A DNA stretch of 14,268 nt, from NCBI GenBank assembly GCA_937871605.1, contig CALMRM010000046.1:1-14268 (forward strand), written 5' to 3'. Positions within the stretch are counted from its first letter, which is position 1, and each line of letters starts with the position of its first letter. Positions 7,387-14,268 of the stretch are shown here, one piece after another. The translations under genes and the position numbers were made by a program. A model generated the notes under the pieces. It had not been told where the DNA came from. It was given only the letters and a program-made list of their open reading frames with translations, and ran no database searches. Source of the DNA: an uncultured Terriglobus sp. (GTDB lineage: Bacteria; Acidobacteriota; Terriglobia; Terriglobales; Acidobacteriaceae).

Positions 7387-7910
7387 TAGACCTCCTTCGA
7401 GATGACTACCGCACCAGATGCCAGGAAGCCTGTCACAAGCATCCACAAAGAGATAGTTTCATACCTCTCGGCCCCTTTGATCGGACCTTCTATTAGACGA
7501 CTGAGGTCAGTGTACGCTTGTGGCGTTGAGCTAGGCCCTAAAGCGGCAGCCGCACTCAGAGTCTCTATCTTGTGGGCCGCAAGATCTGATTTTATAAGGC
7601 CAAAAAGAAACAGAGAAGCAGCAAGAACAAAACCACAAGCAGTGATCCGTATGCCGTTTGGCTTACTTCTAGACAGTTCCCTTGAGACTCCATCTGCAGT
7701 AATTGCAACAGCGATCAGAAAGCCATCACCTTCATACAGCAAGGAAGCAAGAGAGGGCGTGGCTCCATGAACGTAACCTGATGTTAGGGACGCAAGCGAA
7801 GAGCCGCCAGCTACAACAGCTACGAAGACCAACCAAAGAAAAACTCTGTACGAGGTAGACGGTTGGTACTCCAGAGTTTTCGATGTAACTGGATTAGGTG
7901 GCTGAGGCAT
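7386..7910 (-). CDS. Unrecognised four-helix membrane protein
   Basis: Predicted 174-residue protein. Four hydrophobic segments are visible: ~23-46 (FLWLVFVAVVAGGSSLASL), ~58-76, ~87-106 (IRITACGFVLAASLFLFGLI) and ~150-172. Between the third and fourth lies a soluble ~40-residue stretch with DLAAHKIETLSAAAALG and TDLSRLIEG. The ATG at 7910 has only a weak gaag-like signal upstream. It is the first gene of a two-gene unit, and its TAG stop overlaps the GTG start of the small gene downstream by one base. Base composition is more AT-rich than the neighbours in places (25 of 60 G+C at 7561-7620 by my count), suggesting acquisition by transfer. No family or function can be assigned. The opposite-strand frame 7402-7770 is rejected as its shadow. 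Confidence 0.65.
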   Translation of the reverse strand: MPQPPNPVTSKTLEYQPSTSYRVFLWLVFVAVVAGGSSLASLTSGYVHGATPSLASLLYEGDGFLIAVAITADGVSRELSRSKPNGIRITACGFVLAASLFLFGLIKSDLAAHKIETLSAAAALGPSSTPQAYTDLSRLIEGPIKGAERYETISLWMLVTGFLASGAVVISKEV

Positions 7911-8032
7911 ACTTCGGCAGTCTAGCTGACTATCGCTAGCGGGTTACTTTAGAGGTGCAGCTTTGCCCGAACAGTGATGCTGAACACGAACGATTCGCTC
8001 AGTAGCAATCATAAAATCGATGAGCCAAACCC

Positions 8033-9136
8033 TCAGCCCTTGTGTCCGGCAGAGGCGTAGATCTTTGCTATCGCCTCGATGTCCTTCAGACCCTCTTCGC
8101 CGCTGGGTTGGATGGGCGTGTTCTTCAGCACGGCCTGTGAGAAGTAGTCCGACTCGAGGACGAACTGGTAGACGCCCTTGCCGTTGTCGGCCTGCGTGGT
8201 GTCTTCGTTTACGCCGCGCCCGCGCTTCTGCACGGTGAGGCTGATGCCGTTGTAGCCGAAGCCGTGGATCTCCACCACGCCGCCGCTGCAGTGCACGCGC
8301 AGGAAGCCTTCCTGGTTGGCCCCGTAGGTTGTCGTCATACTGCTGACGGCGCCCGAGGGAAAGCGCATGGACCAGGCCACGTTCTCTTCGATGTCCTGGA
8401 AGCGGTCGTCACCCTTGTCCACCACGGAACTGAAGGCCCTGATCTCTTCGGGCTCCTCGCCCAGTACGAAGCGCGCGGCATTCAAGGCGTAAATGCCGAT
8501 ATCCATGAGCGGGCCACCACCCGCGAACTGCCGCTTGGTGCGCCACACGCCGTGTGCAATGTTGAAGCCCGCCGCGCCCTCAATGGCTTCCACCTTGCCC
8601 ATGGCACCGCTCTGAATGAGGTTGCGCGCCTCGATGTGTGAGCTCTGCAGATGGCAACGGTAGGCGATCATCAGCTTGACGTTGGCCTTCTTGCAGGCGG
8701 CAATCATCTGCTGGCATTCCTTCACGTTCATGGCCATCGGCTTTTCGCATAGCACGTGCTTGCCCGCCTGCGCCGCGCGCACCGTGTACTCCGCGTGCAT
8801 GTTGTTGGGCAGGCCGATGTAGACCGCATCGATGTTTGGGTTGTCTTTGATTTTGTCGAAGGTCTGATAGGTGTAGCAGTTCGCGTCGGGCACCTTGTAC
8901 TCGGCGGCAAGCTTTTGCACCTTGTCTGGCGTGCCGCTCACCAGGCCGGTGATCTCGCCGTACTGGCTTTGCCGCGTGCCTGGCATGAAGTGGTCCACGG
9001 AAATGAGACCCAGGCCCACCGGGGCGTACCGTACCTTGCGGGTAGGCGCGGCCGCCTGCGCGCGCATGGCAGCGGGCAGCGTGCTGGCAGCAGCGGCGGC
9101 GGAGGCAAGGCGGGCAAAGTCTCGGCGGGTCATCAT
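8033..9136 (-). CDS. Tat-exported Gfo/Idh/MocA family oxidoreductase
   Basis: NAD(P)-dependent sugar or polyol oxidoreductase of 367 residues, probably acting in the periplasm. The N-terminus MMTRRDFARLASAAAAAS is a twin-arginine signal (Arg4-Arg5) with cleavage likely after AMRAQA. The Rossmann half follows with GLGLISVDHFMPG, then YIGLPNNMHAEYT. The EKP motif (Lys132), with its catalytic lysine, is in HVLCEKPMAMN. The C-terminal half has FAGGGPLMDIGIYALNAARF, the family's substrate-site stretch with a conserved Tyr. It ends SGEEGLKDIEAIAKIYASA, as in glucose-fructose oxidoreductase-like members. The ATG at 9136 is preferred over 9133 because gaag lies 7 bases before it. The substrate is not predictable. 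It stands alone on its strand, divergent from the glsB-like gene. Confidence 0.92.
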   Translation of the reverse strand: MMTRRDFARLASAAAAASTLPAAMRAQAAAPTRKVRYAPVGLGLISVDHFMPGTRQSQYGEITGLVSGTPDKVQKLAAEYKVPDANCYTYQTFDKIKDNPNIDAVYIGLPNNMHAEYTVRAAQAGKHVLCEKPMAMNVKECQQMIAACKKANVKLMIAYRCHLQSSHIEARNLIQSGAMGKVEAIEGAAGFNIAHGVWRTKRQFAGGGPLMDIGIYALNAARFVLGEEPEEIRAFSSVVDKGDDRFQDIEENVAWSMRFPSGAVSSMTTTYGANQEGFLRVHCSGGVVEIHGFGYNGISLTVQKRGRGVNEDTTQADNGKGVYQFVLESDYFSQAVLKNTPIQPSGEEGLKDIEAIAKIYASAGHKG

Positions 9137-9405
9137 GGCGGCACTTCCTGTTTTCGTTGGTTGGCTTCCGGATTATAGGCGCGGCGTGGGCACAGTTGGC
9201 CAGCGTGTTACCCCGCCAGTGACGAAAGTTTCGTGCCGCAGCGCATATCACAGAACAACTGATTCCGCACAGAACGGCTCAGACTACCTGCATTCCCCCT
9301 TTGGTTGTGAGCCGCAGGTATCGATCCGAACGCCACACCCGCAAGCCAGCACGTGTCTCACGGCATGGCGCAACGTAGCGCAACCCCTCTCGGAGAACGA
9401 AAGTC

Positions 9406-9666
9406 ATGTTCATCATCTGGTGGATCATCGTGGGCCTGATTGCAGGCTTCATCACAGGCAAGCTCATGAAAGGCAGCGGCTTTGGCACGCTGGGCGACAT
9501 CGTGGTCGGCATCATCGGCGCGATTGTGGGCGGCTTCATCATGCGCGCGCTCGGCTTTGCCGGGCAGGGCGGCCTGATCTATTCCATCGTGGTCGCCGTC
9601 ATTGGCGCAGTTATTCTTACCCTGCTGCTGCGCCTGGTTACAGGCAACCGCGGCAGCAACCTGTAA
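9406..9666 (+). CDS. GlsB/YeaQ/YmgE family small membrane protein
   Basis: Protein of 86 residues with three hydrophobic segments: IIWWIIVGLIAGFITGKLM, GDIVVGIIGAIVGGFIMRALG and LIYSIVVAVIGAVILTLLLRLV. This matches the transglycosylase-associated/GlsB family (PF04226). The glycine-rich GLIAGFITGKLM and DIVVGIIGAIVGG patterns are diagnostic. Members are linked to general or envelope stress, but the biochemical role is unknown. A gga at 9392-9394 gives a weak ribosome site about 11 bases from the ATG. The DUF937-like gene follows 15 bases after the stop with its own strong Shine-Dalgarno, so the two form a probable operon. In 9137-9405 I see no gene; it must hold divergent promoters, but I could not pick convincing boxes. 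Confidence 0.9.
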   Translation: MFIIWWIIVGLIAGFITGKLMKGSGFGTLGDIVVGIIGAIVGGFIMRALGFAGQGGLIYSIVVAVIGAVILTLLLRLVTGNRGSNL

Positions 9667-9681
9667 ACCTGGGAGGCAAAG

Positions 9682-10104
9682 ATGGGCATCATGGATATGG
9701 TGGAACAGGCCGCAGGCATGGGCGGCGGCAACGTGGATCACTCGCAGGTAGCGGGTGGCGTAATGGACGAGATGCAGAACCGGGGCGGCGTGGGAAGCAT
9801 CTTTTCGTCGTTCCAGAACAACGGCCTGGGTGGCCTGGTGCAGCAGTGGGCGGGCGGCAACACCGCGCCTGCCTCGCCAGACCAGGTGGAGCAGGGGCTT
9901 GGCGGTACAGGCATGATCGACGGTGTGGCGAACCGAGTGGGCATCTCGCCCACCATGGCCAAGATGGGCATGGCGGTCATCCTGCCGGTACTGATTCACC
10001 ACTACGTCTCCAACGGCCACGTAACGCCGCAGGGCGAGCCCACGGGTGCGCCTGCGCCGGAGCAGGGCAGCGTGCTGCAGTCGATCCTGGGCCGCATCCT
10101 GTAG
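9682..10104 (+). CDS. YidB/DUF937-like protein
   Basis: Protein of 140 residues, apparently cytosolic, without signal peptide or transmembrane helix. It starts MGIMDMVEQAAGMGGG. The middle has GVGSIFSSFQNNGLGGLVQQWAGG, then PDQVEQGLGGTGMIDGVANRVG, followed by the hydrophobic MAVILPVLIHHYVSNGHVTP. This order (GLGGLvqqf, a conserved W, a gqi-like helix, a LPxLI core) is typical of the YidB/DUF937 family, whose function is unknown. The tail APEQGSVLQSILGRIL resembles the short C-terminal helix of such proteins. gggagg at 9671-9676 lies five bases before the ATG. It is the second gene of the glsB-like operon and is followed by a hairpin. Confidence 0.82.
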   Translation: MGIMDMVEQAAGMGGGNVDHSQVAGGVMDEMQNRGGVGSIFSSFQNNGLGGLVQQWAGGNTAPASPDQVEQGLGGTGMIDGVANRVGISPTMAKMGMAVILPVLIHHYVSNGHVTPQGEPTGAPAPEQGSVLQSILGRIL

Positions 10105-10128
10105 CTCCCGCTGAGCTTGCCTGCTGGC

Positions 10129-10158
10129 AGGGCTGGCCAGGTTGCTGGTCAGCCCTTT
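10129..10158 (+). terminator. Hairpin terminator after the DUF937-like gene
   Basis: Arms agggctggcca (10129-10139) and tggtcagccct (10146-10156) pair over 11 positions with one G-U wobble around a ggttgc loop. The T tract is short (three Ts), so this may be a weak or bidirectional terminator between the convergent genes ending at 10104 and 10191. Confidence 0.6.
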
Positions 10159-10190
10159 GCTGCGTCCTGGACCATTGCAGTGCAATCTGC

Positions 10191-11264
10191 CTACGGCTTC
10201 GCGAAGTGCTTCGCCTGCCCGGTGCCCTGGTTTTTTACGTCCATGCTGCCATCCGGGTTCACTGTTATCTCCACCCGCTTGCCATCGACACCCGCCCCAT
10301 TCGCAATGAACTCTGCGGCTGTGTTGTGCTCGGGGCCACCCTGCTCTGTACCGCCTGGATTCTTGTAGCTACTAGGAGGTGCGGGGTGCAGTTGGTACAG
10401 CGCCTGCAGCCGTGGCGATGCCTTGATCGTGTCGATCACGGACGTACTGCCGCCCTTGTTGCTGCCGTTGTCCATTACGGCGACGCGTGGCGCGAGCGAG
10501 TCGATCCACACGGGGCTGCTGCTCCAGTCCACACCATGGTGCGAAACGATCATGAGGTCAATTTTGCCGACCTTGTTCGCCGGGCACACCAGCAGGCGCT
10601 CGCGGTCCAGGGTTAGGTCGCCGCCATCCTCAATGGTGAGCCCGGCAAAGCGCAGCACCAGCGCGATGGAGTCGCCGTTCTCTTCCGTGTCGTTGAGTAC
10701 CGCTGGAGCTTTGCCGCACAGCGGGTTGGGTCCCGCACCGACGCCCGGCAGTGGGTCGTGCAGCACCTTGCCGGCAGCGGCCAGAACGGTACCGTCGAAG
10801 CCCTCGGCGGGCAGCGTGTCGCCAGCCTTGACGGAGATGCGCTTGTACTTACTGGTGGCCAGCACCTTCAGGTAGTTGTCGTAGTCGGAGGTCGATTCGG
10901 CGTCGCGCACGTCACGCACGCCATGGTCGATAAACGTGCCCACCGGCATACGTTCGACCAACTGAGGCACACCGCCCGCGTGGTCGGTGTGGTAGTGCGT
11001 CAGCAGCACAGTGTCGATGCGCGAGAGGCCAAGGTCTTTCGCGGCAGCGGCAATGCGGTCCGCATCGCGGTAGTTGTTACCGGGCCAGCCCGCGTCCACC
11101 AGCAGCGACTGCCCCGTGGGCGACACAAACAGTGTGGATTGACCACCCGCTACGTCAATGACGGCGATGTGCAGCTTGCCGTCGCCGTGTGTGGCCTGGG
11201 CGGCTGCAGGCAGCGACAGGATTGCGGAGACGCTGAGGGCAGCAACACGACACGCGGCGTTCAT
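10191..11264 (-). CDS. Exported metallo-beta-lactamase-fold hydrolase (ComEC-like domain)
   Basis: Protein of 357 residues with an N-terminal signal peptide (MNAACRVAALSVSAILSLPAAAQA, cleavage probably after AQA), so periplasmic or secreted. The metal site is clear: HYHTDHAGG is the HxHxDH motif and SHHGVDWSSSP supplies a later ligand histidine. The preceding LLVDAGWPGNN and the DLTLDRERLLV segment place it with the stand-alone MBL proteins related to the ComEC/Rec2 C-terminal domain. Substrate is unknown; phosphodiester or nucleotide hydrolysis is possible. ATG 11264 is chosen because it gives a compact signal peptide; 11276 is also possible, and neither has a good Shine-Dalgarno. The frame opens further to 11303. 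It is divergent from the oxidoreductase gene starting near 11408, with which it shares an intergenic promoter region. Confidence 0.87.
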   Translation of the reverse strand: MNAACRVAALSVSAILSLPAAAQATHGDGKLHIAVIDVAGGQSTLFVSPTGQSLLVDAGWPGNNYRDADRIAAAAKDLGLSRIDTVLLTHYHTDHAGGVPQLVERMPVGTFIDHGVRDVRDAESTSDYDNYLKVLATSKYKRISVKAGDTLPAEGFDGTVLAAAGKVLHDPLPGVGAGPNPLCGKAPAVLNDTEENGDSIALVLRFAGLTIEDGGDLTLDRERLLVCPANKVGKIDLMIVSHHGVDWSSSPVWIDSLAPRVAVMDNGSNKGGSTSVIDTIKASPRLQALYQLHPAPPSSYKNPGGTEQGGPEHNTAAEFIANGAGVDGKRVEITVNPDGSMDVKNQGTGQAKHFAKP

Positions 11265-11407
11265 CACGTGAAGCATACCGTGTTGTGGCGGCGGCTGGCG
11301 CACGGGTTGGGTGCATAGCCACCCGCAACGCGCGCGGAGCGCGCATCAGACTCTGTATGAGCTCTTCAGACCAGCAGCCGGATGTTGTCCACGAAGCCGC
11401 AGAGACC

Positions 11408-12676
11408 ATGACCGACACCGGCCACACCGCGACGCGCCGGGGGTTTCTCCTGGGTGCCACCGGCGCGCTGGCAGGTGCGGCCCTCTTCGCCGCGGAAGCC
11501 GCGGCGCAACAGAGCAAACCAGGCAGCGAGAATACTGTGACCCTGCCGCCCATTGACGCAGCCACCGAGCCGCCGCTGACCACGCCCGGACCGTTCCTGG
11601 CACCAGGTAAGCGGGTGGGGTTTGCCGTGGTGGGGCTCGGCAATCTGTCGCTGGACCAGATTCTGCCTGCCTTTGGCTCGTCGGACTACTGCAGGGTAAC
11701 GGCACTGGTGAGCGGCGACCGTGGCAAAGCATTAAAGATCGCCGCGCAGTACGGCATTCCAGAGTCGAACATCACGGACTACGCGGGCTACGAAAAGCTC
11801 AAGGACATGCCTGGCGTCGACGTGATCTACATCGTGCTGCCCAACAGCATGCACCATGAATTTGTGCTGCGTGGCGCAAAAATGGGCAAGCACATCCTGT
11901 GCGAAAAGCCCATGGCCACCAGCGCGCGCGAGTGCGAGGACATGATCGCTGCCGCTAAGCAGGCAAACGTGAAGCTGATGATTGCGTACCGGCAGCAGTA
12001 CGAGCCCATGAACCAAACACTGAAGAAGGCTGTGGCGGACGGCAAACTGGGCAAAGTGCGCAACATCGTCGCGTCCAACTCGCAGGCCGTGGGCGATCCC
12101 ACGCAGTGGCGGCTGAACCGCAAGCTGGCAGGTGGCGGGTGCATGCCCGACGTGGGCGTGTACTGCCTGAACGCATCGCGCTTCCTGACGGACGAAGAGC
12201 CTGACGAGGTCTTTGCGATGACCGTACAGCCGAAAGAAGATCCACGCTTCAAGGAAGTGGAGTCTCGCTGCGAAGTCCTGGTCAAGTTTCCAAGCGGCAT
12301 GACGGCCAACTTTACAAGCGCCTACGACACGCACCGCTCCACCTTGCTCCGGTTGGAAGGCGACACGGCTTGGGGTGAACTGAGCCCGGCTTTTGGCTAC
12401 CACGGCAGCAAGCTGCACTTCATGCGGCTGGAGGACGGCAAAGACGTGGAGATGACGCCGTCCATCGCGGAGAAGGACCAGTTCGCTCTGGAAATGGACC
12501 ACATGGCGACCTGCGTGCTGGGGAATGTGCCACCGCACACGCCCGGCGAAGAGGGCCTGCAGGACCACCGGCTGATCGAGGCGATTTACAAGTCTGCCGC
12601 GACCGGGCGCAGCGTGAAGGTACAGCCGCCAGCTACCTCAACCCGTGGCCCAGCCTTGCCCCCGATGAAGGGTTAA
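11408..12676 (+). CDS. Tat-exported Gfo/Idh/MocA oxidoreductase, glucose-fructose oxidoreductase-like
   Basis: NAD(P)-dependent oxidoreductase of 422 residues from ATG 11408, probably periplasmic. MTDTGHTATRRGFLLGATGA is a twin-arginine signal. A proline-rich linker follows (TEPPLTTPGPFLAPGKR), resembling the arm that precedes the Rossmann domain in Zymomonas glucose-fructose oxidoreductase. Then come VVGLGNLSLDQILPAF, the EKP motif with Lys167 (HILCEKPMAT), AGGGCMPDVGVYCLNASRF, and the end TPGEEGLQDHRLIEAIYKSAATG, all GFOR-like. A longer start at ATG 11357 would add 17 residues; it is not excluded because neither start has a strong Shine-Dalgarno. It is clearly related to the oxidoreductase at 8033-9136 but not a recent duplicate. 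Substrate is unknown. Confidence 0.9.
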   Translation: MTDTGHTATRRGFLLGATGALAGAALFAAEAAAQQSKPGSENTVTLPPIDAATEPPLTTPGPFLAPGKRVGFAVVGLGNLSLDQILPAFGSSDYCRVTALVSGDRGKALKIAAQYGIPESNITDYAGYEKLKDMPGVDVIYIVLPNSMHHEFVLRGAKMGKHILCEKPMATSARECEDMIAAAKQANVKLMIAYRQQYEPMNQTLKKAVADGKLGKVRNIVASNSQAVGDPTQWRLNRKLAGGGCMPDVGVYCLNASRFLTDEEPDEVFAMTVQPKEDPRFKEVESRCEVLVKFPSGMTANFTSAYDTHRSTLLRLEGDTAWGELSPAFGYHGSKLHFMRLEDGKDVEMTPSIAEKDQFALEMDHMATCVLGNVPPHTPGEEGLQDHRLIEAIYKSAATGRSVKVQPPATSTRGPALPPMKG

Positions 12677-12869
12677 CCGCACACGCCTGCCGCAGCCCGT
12701 CCTGCCCTGCGAGCGGCAGGTACGTGCGCGTGACCTTGCCGCTTGCCGTTGTCCTCCATGCGACCGGCGGGGGAGTAGTAGCGCTCAACGTACTTCCTAT
12801 GCCCGGTACCGGCACCCGTAGCGGTCAGCATCCCTGCATCTCAACAAAGAAGCAATACCGGAGGGAAGA

Positions 12870-14268
12870 TTGAGCGAAGTTGCTCCAGGAACCTTGCAGC
12901 TGGACCGGCATTTAATTGCCATCCACGTCGAGGATGTCACCAATCGGCGGCTGATCGAAGGCCTGGCACTTCAACTGAACCTCACGCCTCGCTTCATCGC
13001 CGATGAGGACCTGCAAGACGTCCCTCTTATGCGCCAGATCGCCATCATTGTGGCAGACGAGGCGGCTGCAACGCGGTATCGAGAGGCAGCTACCATGCCT
13101 CAGCATCCCCGCGACGACCTGCAGCCTGCCTTGGTGGCAGTGGTGCCGCCCACCTATGCAGGCCAGGCATTGCTGCCGAAGAAGACCGAAGATCAGCCCT
13201 TCGACGGCATCCTTGTGCTGCCGCAGCTGCCCAGCGTAGTGCTGGCACAGTTAAGCGTGATCCTCTACGCGCATCGCTCCATCGTCCGGCGCATTGAGTC
13301 TGCCTTCGATGAGTTACATCTGAACCGCCTGATCTTTCGCTCTGTTACCAGCGGTATCACCGTGGCCAATGCCAGCGAGCCGGATTTTCCCCTCTCCTAT
13401 GTCAATCCAGCGTTCGAGGTCATGACCGGGTACACGCTGGAAGAGATCCTCGGAAAGAACTGCCGCTTTCTGCAGAATGACGAGCGCGACCAGCCGGGTA
13501 GCATCCTGATTCGTGAAGCCATGGAAAACCGTCGTTCCACAACCGCCATCCTGCGCAACTTTCGCAAGGACGGCACGGCGTTCTGGAATGAACTTTCGAT
13601 GTCACCCATCTTCGACAAGAATGGCACTCTGACCCACTACGTTGGAATCGTGAACGACGTCACGGCTCGCGTGGCCTTTGAGGATGCCCTGCGCGAAAGT
13701 GAGAAGATTGCCGCCAGCGGACGCCTTGCAGCCTCCATCGCGCATGAAATCAACAACCCTCTGGAGGTAGTCACAAACCTGCTGTACCTGGCGCGCCATG
13801 AGGAAGACCAGCAGCAGAAGGACGAATATCTGAGCCACGCAGAAGAAGAATTGCACCGAGTCTCGCTGTTAACGACTCAGTCCTTGCGGTTCTATCGCCA
13901 ATCCTCCAAGCCACAGGCAGTACGCCCCTCTGACCTCGTATCGGCGGTGTTGGCGTTGTACCTGCCAAAGATGACTGCCTCTGGCATCGCTGTCGAGCGA
14001 CGCGACCGCACCGAGGCCTCGGTGGTGTGCATGGAAAGTGAAATCCGGCAGGTGGTCAGCAATCTGGTGCGGAATGCCATCGATGCCATGCGCGGATCTT
14101 CCGGCCGCTTGCTGGTACGGGTGCGCAACAGTACCTTTTGGCCCAAAGGGACGCAGGGCGTCACCATGACGGTGGCCGACACTGGCACAGGCATGTCAAA
14201 GGAGACCCGGAGCAAGCTGTTCAACGCGTTCTACACCACCAAAGAAAGTCACGGCACGGGTCTTGGAC
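12870..14268 (+). CDS. LOV-domain sensor histidine kinase (3' end beyond window)
   Basis: Probable blue-light-sensing histidine kinase, 466 residues visible. Residues ~14-130 alternate strands and helices (IAIIVAD, ALVAVVPP, FDGILVLPQLPSVVLAQLSVIL) like a receiver fold without the usual lysine. A PAS/LOV domain spans ~150-270: YVNPAFEVMTGYTLEEILGKNCRFLQ, with adduct-forming Cys198, then Asn230 (RNFRKDG), Asn240 (FWNELSMSP), and Val261 where LOV domains have Gln. Next come a coiled linker, the HisKA box SIAHEINNPLEV (His292), N box VVSNLVRNAIDAM (Asn402), G1 VADTGTGM (Asp437), F box FNAFYTTK and G2 GTGLG at the edge. No transmembrane segment, so cytoplasmic. TTG 12870 is chosen because ggaggg sits four bases before it and a stop lies in frame at 12819-12821 with no ATG between. 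The response regulator is not in the window. Confidence 0.93.
   Translation, partial: MSEVAPGTLQLDRHLIAIHVEDVTNRRLIEGLALQLNLTPRFIADEDLQDVPLMRQIAIIVADEAAATRYREAATMPQHPRDDLQPALVAVVPPTYAGQALLPKKTEDQPFDGILVLPQLPSVVLAQLSVILYAHRSIVRRIESAFDELHLNRLIFRSVTSGITVANASEPDFPLSYVNPAFEVMTGYTLEEILGKNCRFLQNDERDQPGSILIREAMENRRSTTAILRNFRKDGTAFWNELSMSPIFDKNGTLTHYVGIVNDVTARVAFEDALRESEKIAASGRLAASIAHEINNPLEVVTNLLYLARHEEDQQQKDEYLSHAEEELHRVSLLTTQSLRFYRQSSKPQAVRPSDLVSAVLALYLPKMTASGIAVERRDRTEASVVCMESEIRQVVSNLVRNAIDAMRGSSGRLLVRVRNSTFWPKGTQGVTMTVADTGTGMSKETRSKLFNAFYTTKESHGTGLG

Noticed and set aside
7402..7770. A 122-residue plus-strand open frame in the AT-richer islet
   Set aside because: It is opposite the four-helix protein, which has membrane segments and a coupled downstream start. 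The plus frame shows no such support.
7922..7939. ctagc/gctag inverted pair just upstream of the islet's first gene
   Set aside because: The arms are only five bases, which is expected by chance. No regulator gene is nearby to support an operator.
8895..10616. A 573-residue plus-strand open frame
   Set aside because: It crosses the intergenic region, runs out of frame through the glsB-like and DUF937-like genes, and is antisense to the MBL and oxidoreductase genes. It has no recognisable motif and is an artefact of high GC.
12687..12719. Inverted repeat ctgccgc/gcggcag after the second oxidoreductase
   Set aside because: The stem is only seven pairs with a 19-base loop and no T tract, so it is not reported as a terminator.
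1..14268. CRISPR array, tRNA, rRNA, transposase or phage genes
   Set aside because: No regularly spaced direct repeats, tRNA-like TTC/CCA arms, or integrase or transposase motifs were seen on either strand.

Overview
The window is high-GC bacterial DNA carrying ordinary chromosomal genes. It most resembles Acidobacteriota of the Terriglobus/Granulicella/Edaphobacter type. That inference rests on a TonB-dependent receptor with a carboxypeptidase-regulatory-like N-terminal domain, two Tat-exported Gfo/Idh/MocA oxidoreductases, and palindromic intergenic repeats with ggctaaagcc and cttcgcttcgctcagg cores. The taxonomic call is by pattern recognition only.

Layout. (1) 1-3984: an outer-membrane siderophore-type TonB receptor followed by a PepSY-associated inner-membrane protein, a classic iron-uptake pairing. 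The receptor's first ~87 residues do not belong to a receptor; they look like a piece of an unrelated secreted protein joined at a shared ADAAGLPI stretch, and no signal peptide is visible. Dense nested palindromes fill 2588-2833, and a degenerate relative lies at 4019-4160, so repeats flank the PepSY gene. (2) 4343-7092: a Bax inhibitor-1-like membrane protein with a clear terminator, then a probable two-gene unit of a YdcZ-type DMT protein and a 12-helix MFS transporter. (3) 7168-7910, minus strand: a more AT-rich islet with two small unrecognised membrane-protein genes that overlap by one base (TAGTG), so probably co-translated. (4) 8033-9136, minus: a Tat-exported Gfo/Idh/MocA oxidoreductase. 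(5) 9406-10104, plus: a GlsB/YeaQ-type membrane protein and a YidB/DUF937-like protein, ending in a hairpin. (6) 10191-11264, minus: an exported metallo-beta-lactamase-fold hydrolase, divergent from (7) 11408-12676, plus: a second Tat-exported oxidoreductase more like glucose-fructose oxidoreductase. (8) 12870 to the right edge: a LOV-domain histidine kinase starting at TTG behind a strong Shine-Dalgarno and cut by the window end.

Most noteworthy are: the LOV kinase, which has the photoactive cysteine and both flavin-binding asparagines at canonical spacing but valine in place of the conserved signalling glutamine, plus an N-terminal region that looks like a degenerate receiver; the chimeric receptor N-terminus; and the coupled two-gene membrane islet. 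No rRNA, tRNA, CRISPR array, transposase or phage gene was seen.
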